From: Toxorhynchites rutilus septentrionalis
Taxonomy: Eukaryota; Arthropoda; Insecta; Diptera; Culicidae
Length of the DNA stretch: 64,000 bases
Assembly: GCF_029784135.1 (NCBI RefSeq)
Contig: NC_073745.1
Span: 52,280,285-52,344,284, forward strand
Reading direction: 5' to 3'
Below, piece by piece: positions 1 to 11,098 of the stretch. A program made the translations under genes and the position numbers. How positions within the stretch are numbered: the stretch's first letter is position 1; every line of letters starts with the position of its first letter. The notes beneath the pieces are model-generated. The model saw nothing but the letters and a program-made list of their open reading frames with translations. It did not search any database and had not been told where the DNA came from.

Positions 1-960
1 AACGAAAAAGAGCGTCGTGAATTAATCCTGTGCACTCATTTCGAGAATCCGGAGTTGTCACATCGGGACATCGGTAAGATGCTGGGAATCGTCCAATCCA
101 CGGTCAGCAGAGTACTAAAACGATACTTCGAGAACCTAACCATCGACCGGAAGGTGAAGAACGGCAAAAATGGATGCTCCGTCAGTGAAAAAGATCACAA
201 GCGCGTAGTTAAGCAGTTTAGACGTGATCCGAGAAGTTCGGTCCGGGATGTCGTCAATAAGCTGAATTTGTCAAGTTCATTCGTCCAGTGGACCAAGCAG
301 TGGGAGGGCCTGCGTACATACAAGGTTCAGAAGGCTCCTAACCGCGACGAAAGGCAAAACATGGTGGGGAAGACGCGAGCCCGGAAGCTGTATACCGAAA
401 TTCTGACGAAGCCGCATTGCCTGGTAATGGACGACGAAACCTACGTCAAAGCGGACTTTCGTCAGCTGCCGGGCCTGTTGTTCTTCTCCGCAGAGGACAA
501 ATTCAGCGTTCCGGAGGAGATTCGCAAGCAGAAACTATCCAAGTTTGCCAAAAAGTACATGGTGTGGCAAGCGATCTGCTCTTGCGGAAAGCGGAGCGCC
601 CCCTTCGTGATGACTGGCACGGTAAACGGGCAGGTTTAAATTAAGGAGTGCCTACAGAAGCGCTTACTACCACTATTGAAGCAGCACGAGGGCCCGACCA
701 TCTTCTGGCCGGATCTCGCTTCGTGCCACTATTCAAAGGACGTGTTGGAGTGGTACGAAGCCAACGGGGTCACCTTCGTGCCAAAGGAAATGATCCCGCC
801 CAACGCGGGTTCCCAAAAAATTTCTCTATTGGGCGATTATGAAGCAGGCCCTCCGGAAGAACCCAAAAGTTGTCAAATCGGTGGCGGACTTCAAGAGAAA
901 ATGGATTTATGTTAAAAAAAACTACAACCTGACGTTGTACAGAACCTTATGGACGGGGTA
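1..960 (+). pseudogene. ITmD37E (DD37E) Tc1/mariner transposase relic
   Basis: The reading frame is already open at base 1, so the 5' end lies outside the window. The N-terminus has a helix-turn-helix (SHRDIGKMLGIVQSTVSRVLK). The first catalytic Asp lies in VMDDETYVKADF (about 427-462) and the second in FWPDLASCHYS (about 703-735). An in-frame TAA at 637-639 interrupts the protein. After about 806 the stretch that should hold the catalytic Glu, about 37 residues past the second Asp, is scrambled, and the frame recovers only as WAIMKQALRKNPK to a stop near 960. The layout matches the mosquito ITmD37E family by established knowledge. The copy is dead. A sequence ending GTGACACACCC near 1130 may be the 3' terminus, but the partner end is not in the window. 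Confidence 0.8.
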
Positions 961-2430
961 AAGAGGAAGGTGCGAGCATACGGGCTTGGGCTCGAAGTAT
1001 GAATATAAAGAAAATGCCAAAAGTTGTTCAATAGTTTTTATTTTACTGTCTAAAATTTTCAAAAGGATCGGTCTACTGGGCGAATTTCTACAGCGTTTTT
1101 TCCGTGATGCAATTTGATGTGACACACCCTTTATACGTTTGATGCAGAAATTTTCCAGAAACATTACCCTGCAAAATGATTTTTTCGGAATTGGTTTTTT
1201 GAACGCCCCTAACTTGGACCGCCCTAATCAAACTTTCTTCAAAATATCAAGAATATCTGTAAACTTTCCTGAAAACATGCATCTAAAACTAATTTTTGAG
1301 AATTTATGTATTTATTTGGCCAGAACATGTACGGCGTCGCCGCTGTGCAGCGGTTTCCCAGACTTCAATTGACAACACACACGCAAAAAAAAATCTCATA
1401 GAACGCTTCTTTCTATTCAGAGAATGTTTTCTTTGCACGAAACCAAGGATTATTTAATCAGACTTGCAAAATGTGCATGAACTCATAGCCTCTTAGTTCA
1501 TGCAATATTTGTAATGCAAACTAAATTTCAAGTTCGTTTCTGTGAAAAAGCATTCTACGAATGAATGTTTTAGGATGAATAATTTTTTTCCGTGCATGAA
1601 AAGAAACGAAACGAAAGCAATGAATACTGCGACATCGGGCGATATGTTTGTACATGATGAATCATGAATTATAAACATCGTGATTGTTTACACATGTTTA
1701 TGTTTGTGTATCATTGTGTTTGGGATAGACATTCAACGGTAGCGAAAATCATGTTCGAGTCGAACAAAAACATGGAATTTTTACATCGCGTGGACATGTG
1801 TAAATGTTTTACGGAAGACTGGCAGCCGGCCTTGGTTCGATCCCCGTTGACTTCGTTTGGATTTTTTTGTGCAATCCCAAAAGAGCTGAAATAGGGAAAA
1901 AAGAGAGAGATGTCTGCTGCCATACATACAAACATTTTTTAGGCTTTTGAGGCAGATTTTTTTTTCTCATGCGACGCTTCAGGACACGAAAAATCATATT
2001 TTCTGGCGAAGATGAAACACTACTATTGGTGTATATATATTTCAAGACATACATTGTGAATTTAAGAGAAAATTTATTTATCACATGCATTTATTACGTA
2101 CATTTAACACCACTAAACGTTCTCAATTTCTTACGATGAAAGTTGAATAAAGTATAAAGGATAACAAAAATTATCCTTTCCAGAATTATTCAATATTCTA
2201 CATATCACAATAAAGTGCTTATAATAAATTTCTCATGTAAGAAAATATGAAAAATAGCCAATTCTACGGAAATATGAAAAGTTGCCATCGAAGAAGACCA
2301 AACAAATTGGTATCACACTGGATAACTGATTACCAACCATTTTTTTTCACTGTACCGCTGTTACGTAGTATGCCGTATCAGTTTTCAAAGCCTTCCATTA
2401 AGGGAATAATTCCTGCGGTTTCTTATTTCA
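961..2430. other. AT-rich non-coding stretch
   Basis: This holds the transposase 3' tail to about 1137, then AT-rich DNA without a recognisable gene. A single B-box-like GGTTCGATCCC at about 1835 has no matching A box upstream, so no tRNA or SINE is called. Short reading frames here have no family hallmarks. Confidence 0.5.
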
Positions 2431-4206
2431 TCCGCTAAACACCCCCACCTATTAAGTGAAGCGGTTCTAATTCAATCGTTTCTTTGTCTGCTTCGTAATT
2501 ACTCATCCTCCTGCATTGGATCCACTCGGGGAAGCGTAGGCTGTAGCCGCATAGCAGCCGTCTTGTGTTTCCGCTGGTAACCGTTCGACGGAGAAAGGCT
2601 TGGAAGCAGACGTTCATTCTTCATCAGAAAGCCAGCCGTTTTCCGAGCTGCTGTCGGTCGGATTTTCTCTAAAATTGGTTACACTACCATGCCAGATGGT
2701 GGCAAGATAGACACGGTACAAGTTTTTGAGTTGATATGTACGGTTGAAACCTTGTAGGCAACCGTTTTCTTGCTGTATCAAGTTAATAGGATCAACTTAT
2801 CATGCTCAATTGTTATAGTGATCATGGTTGTGGTTAAGTGTGGAACTATTTTACGGTAGCATATGATGTGGCTATCATCACCAACAGTGATATTCAAACC
2901 AAACCGTGGCGGTTTTAGTATTTGCTGACAAAGTTGTTTTATGGCATATAACACCACGGGAGGACCTCACATTTCTTGAAGTAATTATCACGATGAAATA
3001 TAACTGCATTAGCGAATTTCAGCACCGGACGAGACTACGTGCCACAAATAGCTAATTGAAACCAATTCCCACAGCATCCTTCCGTCGGTCATATAAATCA
3101 ATTCATCCCACGACACGTCCCAGAAGAAAATCACCCGACCTCGTAGTCGCGCGAAGAAGAATCAATTGCTCCGTGCTCGTGACCATGTCTTCACTGCACA
3201 GGACAAACTTTCCGTCCGTTCGGTAGAAGAAAATGCGAGCTCAATCCGTCGTAATTACAGGGTCATCAAAGTAAAGAATGTGATGAGCCTTTATTTTTTA
3301 TTGTTGTTGGTCCTTAGGTGATTCGATTTTTCGTCACTGAATCCAGCAAACGATTTTTCAGCCGAAATAAATGCGATGCTGGAAGTTGTTTTCTCGGAGA
3401 CAATTTATCTACTGAGAAACATAGGCAATACCAACCTGGCATGTTTTCTGAAGAAACGCTCCCTAACATATGTAACCCTTCCCAGCCAGCCACTCCCTAG
3501 CGCCTAGCTTCGGCAGCTGCCAATCGACCCCACTCGATTAATTTCATTCTCGGGAAGCAAACTTTAAATTGAATTTGATCGCGACTCTGTTCGCTGTGTC
3601 GTTTTTTATCCGCTTCTTCCGTTCCGTTCACCGGTGCCTTCCGCAATGTTGAACTTCCATTAAAAATATCAACAGGAAAAGTTATCCAACATATCGTTCC
3701 GCCGGTGTGCCAACGCCCCGCCCCACCCCAAAGGCGGTGCTCCACGAGTGAATAAGTTATCTTGAATAATCGTTTATCAAAAGAACATTTGTGTGACGAT
3801 TTACTTTTTGGGAATTCGGTCTGGTTCATTCGGGCCATCGTTCCGTGTGGGAGGTAAAGCTCCGTGTGGAGCAACTGGAAGTTTGAATTGCTTGCATGTT
3901 CGCCGTTTGAACGTCCATTTTGTCCCGAGGTGAAGCAAAAGTTTTGCTTTGTCAAACCATTTTGGGGGTGGATTAAAGAGTGAAGTGTGCAATAGGAGAC
4001 CAGATTAGCCGAGTTTGTGTTGAAGGTCAATTGCTGGCGAGGAAGTTTTACGTTTTGATAATTACTTTTGTACACTTGTACAGTTTGGTGCTCGAAATTC
4101 ATGATTGTTGGTTCTTTTTCCTCATAGAAATTTGCCACATTTCAAGGAGGTAGATAGCTGAAAATATTGTGGTATCGCAGTACATATTTGAGAAATACAA
4201 CCGGGA
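2431..4206. other. Low-copy non-coding DNA with one long chance ORF
   Basis: Base composition is more balanced than in the surrounding repeats, and nothing here recurs in the window. A 213-codon open frame on the minus strand (3497-4138) has no recognisable domain, no plausible start context and a composition like read-through of non-coding DNA. I do not call it a gene. Host intron or intergenic DNA is the likeliest reading. Confidence 0.4.
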
Positions 4207-4590
4207 TCTTTTGACGTAGAACTACGTCTTTCATTAAGGGTGCCAAATCAGAAAACAGGTCACGTTTTTATGAAATAAAGTTAACGTTAATAACTATTGT
4301 TACCGTGAACGGATTTTGGCGAATTACATACTAAACGAATCGGAAATTCCCTAAGATTTGTTCAATATACTATACATTAGAATCCCTTGGTTTGTAAATG
4401 GTTAAAATTCATGAAAACTTTAAGCGTTTCTATTTTCCCATACATTTGTTCAGTCCATTTGTGTGCTTTCCCGAACAGAGCTGTCGATAACGAGCAACTT
4501 ATCGACGAGCAACGAAGGGGAAATCGTAGGATATAAAGTCACCGTGAAGAAAGGAAAAGAAGAAGAATGAAGGGGAATACTTGCCAAGAG

Positions 4591-4625
4591 TATAAACAGT
4601 GGATCTCGCTGAGGCAAACTTTCAT
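4591..4625 (+). promoter_or_regulatory. Candidate core promoter (TATA plus initiator)
   Basis: TATAAA at 4591-4596 is followed about 25-30 bases later by TTCATTCGG, which resembles an arthropod initiator. It lies about 190 bases upstream of an ATG opening a basic reading frame. This is inference from spacing only. Confidence 0.35.
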
Positions 4626-4811
4626 TCGGCATCGGACTGTTGAGCAATCCAGTTCACTTTGCCTTCACTGCGCTTCGATCTAAGATTGGACCCCACCAGT
4701 GGTAATTCAACTTGGATATCGTCGTGTGGTTTTTCCAGTTCGTTTTTCGCGTTATTCGTATCGTGTGTTTTTCTTTCTGCGTCATAAATTGAACGCTTTG
4801 CATAGTGTGTG

Positions 4812-5153
4812 ATGAGCAAGAAGAAGAGGAAGGCTGGCTCGAGCCCTGCAAAAAACGAACGCATTGCCGGGGGCAATAAAATTTCGAGGCAAGCGTCATC
4901 TTATGATGCACGCGATGTTGGTGCAGTGAAAAGCGCTCGCACTGAATCGAGCCTTCGCATCGAACAACAGCGAAGTAAGTGACTTCCACGCGGGGGTCGA
5001 AAATGTAAATGCCGTTACCCAGGCAGCAACCAGCTCCCCCCGCTGGTGGTGAACACGGTTGCTCTTGACAAACTCATCAGCGAAGTCGCATCGATGGGTG
5101 TTACAGCAGAGTACAAGCTGTGTGGCATAATTCAGTCTTTTTTCAAGCAGTGA
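4812..5153 (+). pseudogene. Frameshifted relic of an unidentified basic protein
   Basis: ATG at 4812 opens a Lys/Arg-rich frame beginning MSKKKRKAGSSPAKNERI and stopping at 4982. Coding-like sequence continues in the next frame (SEVSDFHAGVENVNAVTQAA) and then, after another shift, in a third (VALDKLISEVASMGVTAEYK) to a stop at 5151-5153. This is what a damaged single coding region would look like. I do not recognise the protein. GTAAGT at the first frame break could also be a splice donor, but the next AG acceptor is only about 45 bases away, too close for a normal intron. It may be a captured gene fragment, since it lies inside a GACGTAG-family element behind a TATA-like motif. Confidence 0.35.
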
Positions 5154-6340
5154 ACATTGTTTGTTTTCCGTCATCATAAGGGCTTCGATGGTGCTTTTGA
5201 CATTGCATGGATGTATTAAACTGACGTTATGGCGAAGCAGGTGTTAAGGTTGTGCGCCAACATTTGGGGAATACCAAGCATCTTGAATGTCGTACTGAAA
5301 TGTTATAAGTTATTTGGGCTCGCGTGCCAGTCGCAAAACTGCCTTCAACTACGATTGTATTTGCACTGGTCTTGATCATAATGAAGCAATGCTACTGTTT
5401 TCGAGGTTGTTGATATTAAAAAAAAGAGTTTATTTCGCTTGTTTAATCACCATGAAAGTGAATATCGTTCTGGAATTTTGTATGTGATTAGGTTTCGCTT
5501 GCCAGTAGCAAAACTTCCTTCACTAAGGGTGACAGCTGGGCTTATCTCGAGTATGAGAAAGTAATGCAACTTTTTCGGGGCCAGTAATATAAACAGAAGT
5601 GTTTCTTTTGAGAACAGCGCAAAATGATGAGAAGTGTTTATATTCCTAGTAGTTTCAAGCCACCAATGTATGGCTCTGTATGCATGCAATGGTGAACGCT
5701 CGTTTGGCGCTTGGTTTACGTTGTACGAACGATGCCTGGAGGTGCAATTCCACTGAGGCAATACTAAATAACATGTAGCATGATATTTGATACTTGCAAG
5801 TGTTGTTATTGTTGTAGTTTCCTCGCGGTGCCAAAGATATATTGATATAATCGACTGTAATCGAGTCTATGTCAATTGCGAAAAAGGCCACCGGAATAGT
5901 GTTCGAGGTAAATTTTCAATGCATTGAGATGAAATAAATTGCGACATACGATCAGCTAGTGTATTGCTCTGCGAAGGCAAGAATGAATCATCAGTCAATT
6001 ATCGTCAACTGATTCTACAATGAAAAAAACATTTCAAAGATTGTTCTACTAAGCAGTTGTTTCTAAAATTTCACAGCATTATAGAACAATATCCGAAGGT
6101 TTTAACAAGCGAGTTTTATAATATAACAGCGTAGTTCTACGTCAACAATGCGGTCGTATCTTGGACACAACCTCCTATAATTTTTTCCCACAGCTGGAAT
6201 TGCCAGCAATGTGTCGGCTGATTTTTATTGTGTGAACCTTGCTTGCAAAATTTTCCAAATTCGATGGCTATTTGTTCAGAGAAGACAAAATTCAATATCA
6301 ACTTGACTGTTATTTTCCGAAAAAGTTCGTGGCGATAATT

Positions 6341-6664
6341 GATTGTACTAAACAGATGTCTGAACAATTTGAAGATTAAATAGAAGATGTTTGATGTTTG
6401 AAATTGAAAATTGAAAATCGAGCACATTGGGAAAATTGTTCAATTTTAAACCCATATTGCTCAGTCAATTCATGATGGATTGATGAAATTTTTGCGTCAA
6501 TCGATTGTACTAAACAGATGTCTGAACAATTTGAAGATTAAATAGAAGATGTTTGATGTTTGAAATTGAAAATTGAAAATCGAGCACATTGGGAAAATTG
6601 TTCAATTTTAAACCCATATTGCTCAGTCAATTCATGATGGATTGATGAAATTTTTGCGTCAATC
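6341..6664. repeat. Tandem duplication, 162-bp unit, two copies
   Basis: The block starting GATTGTACTAAACAGATGTC occurs at 6341 and again at 6503, and the two units are nearly identical throughout. A third unit starts with GATT and is lost. The identity indicates a recent duplication. Confidence 0.9.
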
Positions 6665-6784
6665 GATTTCGGCACTCCATAATTTTTTATATTGAAGAAA
6701 ATAATATATATCATGAAACTAACTATCGAACAATTGAAAACGGAAATACCCACTTCTGATTGGTCGAAATTGACGACACATGCG

Positions 6785-7150
6785 ACGGGTCCCTAACAGA
6801 GACATCAGAACCAAGCTGCCTGGGGGAAATCGACATTCCAAATACATGAAAGTAGGGGGAACTTTTGTTCCTACTGAGATGTGTTCCCTAACAGAGACAT
6901 CAAAACCAAGATGCCCATGGGAAATCGACATTGCAAATACATGGAAGTAGGGGGAACTTTTGTTGCTACCGAGATGTGTTCCCTAACAGAGACATTAAAA
7001 CCAAGCTGCCTGGGGGAAATCGTCATTGCACAAATACATGAAAGTAGGGGGAACTTTTGTTCCTACTGAGATGTGCTCCCTAACAGAGACATCAAAACCA
7101 AGATGCCCATGGGAAGTCGGCATTGTAAATATATGCAAGTCGGGGGAATT
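6785..7150. repeat. Minisatellite, about 95-bp unit, four units
   Basis: CCCTAACAGAGACAT recurs at about 6791, 6886, 6981 and 7078. Each unit also holds AAGTAGGGGGAACTTTTGTT. Related units occur at 20900-21170, 29960-30680 and 38860-39260, always within or beside GACGTAG-family elements. Period drift between loci (about 91-97) argues against coding function. Confidence 0.85.
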
Positions 7151-7847
7151 TTTTATATTGCAAGTGAGGTGAGTGATACGATTAATTCTAGCAAATAAAA
7201 TTTAAATTTGGAATTTTTATGTTGATTGCTTCGTTAAATTTCATATCGATAACCGATCGTGTATTGCGAAAAATTTAGCACAATATTAGAAAAAGTGATT
7301 TCTCATATTCTCTACATATAGTATTAGGTGTTGTTAGTCCAATTAATAGCGAATTGGGTTGAATAAACACTCAGAAAGTAAAAGTCATAAAAGAAAATTA
7401 CCTTTTCCATTTCAAATATGTTTTTTTTCTATATTAAAAAATTATTACATGAAAGTAGGGGGAACTTTTGTTCCTACTGAGATGTGCTCCCTAACAGAGA
7501 CATCAAAACCAAGATGCCCATGGGAAGTCGGCATTGTAAATATATGCAAGTCGGGGGAATTTTTTATATTGCAAGTGAGGTGAGTGATACGATTAATTCT
7601 AGCAAATAAAATTTAAATTTGGAATTTTTATGTTGATTGCTTCGTTAAATTTCATATCGATAACCGATCGTGTATTGCGAAAAATTTAGCACAATATTAG
7701 AAAAAGTGATTTCTCATATTCTCTACATATAGTATTAGGTGTTGTTAGTCCAATTAATAGCGAATTGGGTTGAATAAACACTCAGAAAGTAAAAGTCATA
7801 AAAGAAAATTACCTTTTCCATTTCAAATATGTTTTTTTTCTATATTA
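7035..7847. repeat. Tandem duplication, 411-bp unit, two copies
   Basis: The block starting TACATGAAAGTAGGGGGAAC at 7035 recurs at 7446 and the two agree essentially base for base to about 7847. Each copy carries one terminal minisatellite unit and about 300 bp of AT-rich DNA. Confidence 0.9.
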
Positions 7848-8116
7848 AAGTAACATGTTTTATTGGTGCGAAAAAATGATAATTGTGTTCGGTATTGGTA
7901 ATTATCTTATATTACATTGGTGATTTTTTTTTCTCTATTTCATACAGGAGACATCTCGTCTAGGAGGATCACAGAAAGCGGTTTTCATCATATCTCGATC
8001 CACTTCGGTATTTTTCATCTGATACGCCTGTTTACGAATGTTTACCATCCTTCTGTCATCATCACTCGGTAAACACTGGTGGAGTGAACGAACAATACCC
8101 AACAACCAAACAAAAC

Positions 8117-8152
8117 GGCCCTTTTCAGAGCCACCAAATCATTATCAAAGAG
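8117..8152 (+). promoter_or_regulatory. Histone-type 3' stem-loop plus downstream element
   Basis: GGCCCTTTTCAGAGCC at 8117-8132, followed by ACCA and by TCAAAGAG at 8145-8152, matches the layout of a replication-dependent histone mRNA 3' end: six-base stem, TTTC-type loop, then a purine-rich U7-pairing element about 15 bases on. One stem pair is mismatched. I could not identify a histone coding region upstream, so this is a captured 3' end without a recognisable gene. Confidence 0.7.
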
Positions 8153-8204
8153 TTTAACGATGTAATTCTTCAAACATTTCCAAAATCAACAGAAAGCCTA
8201 ACGG

Positions 8205-8254
8205 AATCCTACGTCAACTATGCGGTCGTGTCTCGGACACAACCCTCCTGTGAC
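8205..8254 (+). mobile_element. Right end of a second GACGTAG-family element
   Basis: CCTACGTCAACTATGCGGTC followed by a GGACACAACCCTCC block and a T-run matches the right ends of the family. No separate left end was found between 6181 and here. The element is either left-truncated or shares the left end at 4213. Its body would include the minisatellite and the histone 3' end. Confidence 0.6.
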
Positions 8255-8269
8255 TTTTTTTTTCATTAG

Positions 8270-9137
8270 GGTGCTAACTTCCATTTTAGGGTGGTCCGAA
8301 ACTTTTTTATTAAATTCATAACTTTTGGACTACTGGACCGATAAAGACAATTAGTTGGTATATTTTTGAAAAATATTATACTTACAAATAAGTTGGATAT
8401 CGTTTTCGTAATTATTGATTGTATTTATTTTTGTATGTTTTCATGGCTTTGGCCATGAAAATGTTTTTTTCTTGAAACCTGAGGTTCTTTTACATAACAT
8501 ATAAAAAAATGAGAGATGTTATTTGTGTCGTTTTTAAGTTATGGGTTTTCAAGTTCAACCGAAAATCATTTTTGCCCTTTCTCCCAAAAATTACTTTTTC
8601 AAAAATTCATTACTTTTGAACTTCTGGACCGATTCATATAATCGATATATAAAATTGAAGCCACTGAGCAAGTCCTTTTTTAAAAAAAAGTATTACACTT
8701 GCGAAGAAATTGAACTCCAATCGCATAGATCTAGTCTAGTTGCATAAAAATATTGAACGAGTACTGGAAATTAAGGATGGTTCCAATCGTATCAACGAGC
8801 ACTCGTTGCATTTTCTCATTTGATTCATTCAACGCACACAATTATATGTTTAGAATCACTCATGAAACAGAAAGCTGACGTGTCAACGAAAACACAGAAT
8901 GAACCCAGCGTGAGAGTCATCGCTTGGTAACTGTGCGCGTGTTCATCGATACTCGCTTGTATCATTTTATGATTCGATCGTTGGTTTCTGCCGTCGCTTC
9001 ACTTTCGTTTTCTGATCCTAAGCCTTTGCTAAGTTTTTTTGGGTGCTAAGCCTCGAAGCTTTGGATCGAATCGCTTTGCGATAGAGTGGTGTCGCTCTCA
9101 GAAAAGAAATGAATCGCAAGGCAAAAAATTCTACAAG
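8270..9137. other. AT-rich DNA with a diverged direct repeat
   Basis: A block with AACTTTTGGACTACTGGACC (about 8320) recurs in diverged form near 8610 (ACTTTTGAACTTCTGGACC), with similar downstream bases. No gene is recognised up to the pogo-like element. Confidence 0.5.
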
Positions 9138-9139
9138 TA

Positions 9140-11096
9140 GGGGAAAGTAGGTAAAGACGGACACCCTAAGGTGTAATCTCAATTTTTACACATATATAGC
9201 TTTCATGATCGCAGTTGTTGTACAAATTGAAACTTCAGGTCCTTTTCTATCATAATTACCGTTGATACTAGTAAATTTATTCCAACATTGATGTATTCTG
9301 GGTCATTGAAAAAAATGCATCGAAATACTATTTCTTCACATGGTTTGGGAAAGACGGACATCTGGAATGGGTAAGATGGACACGATACGTATTTCAGTGT
9401 TTTCAGCATTGGGGAGTGTTCTTGAATTACGCTACGATTCGAAAAGCTACTCATGTTGTTCGTGGACAGCTTCATCCTTGGAAGGGAACGACAGAAGAGG
9501 TCAAATACATACACTCCATGCAAAAATTTCTGGATTTTTGCGGGCCATTGTCCTCGCAAAGGAAGGAAAAGGATCTGAAATAGCCAACAACCTGTCCACG
9601 CATATTTTAAATGACCTCCTAGGAAGACGATAATTCATTTGTAAAGTTTAATGATACACTTAAAAATATTTCAAAACGAAAGCTTTATAAAAGCATTAAA
9701 AACAATTCATCGATGTTTTAAGTTCATTTGAGTATTTAAATTAATTCATTTTTCAGTGGGAATAAAAAAACAAGAAAAAAAGAAGAATCAAGAGCAGTTC
9801 TGACAAATAGTTGCAGCAGAAATAAAGCATTCAGCGTGGAACCATGAAAGGCATTGTAAGCATATTGTCCAACCTGTCCCGAAATCTGAATCAGAAAACT
9901 GGCTTCCGCATTTCTCGCACAGATTATCAGATGAGGTGTCCCCTTTGCCCTTATTTTGCTTAGGCTTCTTCGAAGAGCGTTGTTTTTGTTCTTTTTTGAT
10001 GGATTTAATGTCTTTCGATGATTTCGCCTTCTTCAAAGTGTCAGCGTATTGAGCAGACGTTATGTCAGCTGCCTTTTCTGCTTGGCGTTTTCTCTTCGTG
10101 ACTCTCGGGATGACTATTTTCGGTAACGGAAGTATGATCGACGGAGATATTTCAAACACCGGGTTATTGGCCGTTGAGATGCTGTCCGGTTCTGCGAAAT
10201 TAGCCATGATGTGAGCTTCAGGTTTACGGAACGACAATTTGGGATTTCGTTTCAGAAAATTGCTTAGCCAAGCTTTTCCAGCCATCTTGGTAGACTTGTT
10301 GAACGGGTGTGGCAATCCATTTTTTTCGGCCAGATCAAAAGCAAGCTTTCGAACATTGGTCATCGTTATTCCATAGAACCTCTATTCCAAATCCAACAGA
10401 TGTTGTACCAGCTCCTCTTCTTGTTGAGAATTGAATACGGAATCAAGAGGTCCTAGCCGAGTTGATACAGTTGGACTTGTGAGGTGGCGAATCAGTGTGG
10501 ATCTTGGAATTGCGTTACTTCATGCTGCTGTCTTCACCGACTATCCTCTTTTTACAGCCTTAATGGCTTGTTCCAACTGCTGAGCGGTCCATGACTGCCG
10601 GTTACTCTTGCGCTTGTAATTTGTAGGCATCTTTATAGTAAAACCAAAAAGTTTTGTTAAATACCCTAGGAAAATACTAGTGTCCGTCTTTCCTCACTTT
10701 AATGTGTCCGTCTTGCCCGAACTGGCACCTTTTTTTTCGAATGACCGTAGCTCTTCCTATAAGCGTTGAAAAACCTCTGATTTATCACAGGATAGTTAAT
10801 GATGGACGTAATAAACACTTACCCGTTGGAGGAACACATAAAAAACAATAAATCACGAACTTTTCGCTATTTTCCACGGAGTAAAAATTACATCGAATGG
10901 TGCACCCGCGAAGATAATTTTTGTTTTGTTTACAAGCTTGACAGTTCGCTCGCTGGAAATCAACAGTGTGTCTCGAAAGTATTGATACACTTTTTTGAAA
11001 GTATTTGTATAACTAAAATATTTCAAAAAATTTTAGTTAATGAAATATTAAAAGTGTCCATCTTACCCGCAGTGTCCGTCTTTACCTACTTTCCCC
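9140..11096 (-). mobile_element. Pogo/Tigger-like DNA transposon, internally deleted
   Basis: Terminal inverted repeats of about 25 bp begin GGGGAAAGTAGGTAAAGACG at 9140 and end with its complement at 11096. A TA lies on both sides (9138-9139 and 11097-11098), the target duplication expected for the Tc1/mariner/pogo group. Copies of an AAGACGGACA/AAGATGGACA motif cluster near each end (about 9155, 9350 and 9370 on the left; about 10680, 10710, 11055 and 11075 on the right), all pointing inward as transposase binding sites would. The minus-strand transposase has lost its catalytic core, so this copy is non-autonomous. Confidence 0.85.
9788..10630 (-). pseudogene. Pogo/Tigger-like transposase, DDE domain deleted
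   Basis: The minus-strand start MPTNYKRKSNRQSW and a Psq-like region lead, after two in-frame stops near 10500-10545, into a CENP-B-type DNA-binding segment with GLPHPFNKSTKMAGKAWLS. After MANFAEPDSIS the sequence jumps to a basic tail with KRKRQAEKA. It ends in a cysteine-rich module (CEKCGSQF, then TICLQCLSWFHAECF, then CQNC) of the PHD-like kind found at the C-terminus of insect pogo-like transposases. The roughly 200-residue DDE catalytic domain that belongs between is missing. The gene is defective. Confidence 0.8.
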
Positions 11097-11098
11097 TA

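Larger units (their letters stand above)
4213..6180 (+). mobile_element. GACGTAG-family element with promoter-plus-ORF cargo
   Basis: The left end is TTTTGACGTAGAACTACGTC, a variant of the family palindrome. The right end (6127-6180) contains TTCTACGTCAACAATGCGG and a GGACACAACCTCC block, followed by a T-run. Both ends align by eye with the family ends at 8205-8254, 16912-16959, 39417-39468 and 60376-60423. The interior differs from all other copies. It has a TATA-like motif, a basic reading frame broken by frameshifts, and two imperfect copies of a block starting GCCAGTCGCAAAACTGCC (about 5330 and 5500). No transposase or helicase is present, so the element is non-autonomous. The superfamily is uncertain. 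Confidence 0.6.

Noticed and set aside
1830..1850. B-box-like GGTTCGATCCC
   Set aside because: No A box at the right distance and no target duplication, so neither tRNA nor SINE is supported.
3497..4138. 213-codon minus-strand open frame
   Set aside because: No domain, no promoter or splice context, and ordinary composition. A chance frame in balanced-composition DNA is likelier.
6785..7150. CRISPR-like spacing of repeats
   Set aside because: Units are contiguous and eukaryotic, with no unique spacers.
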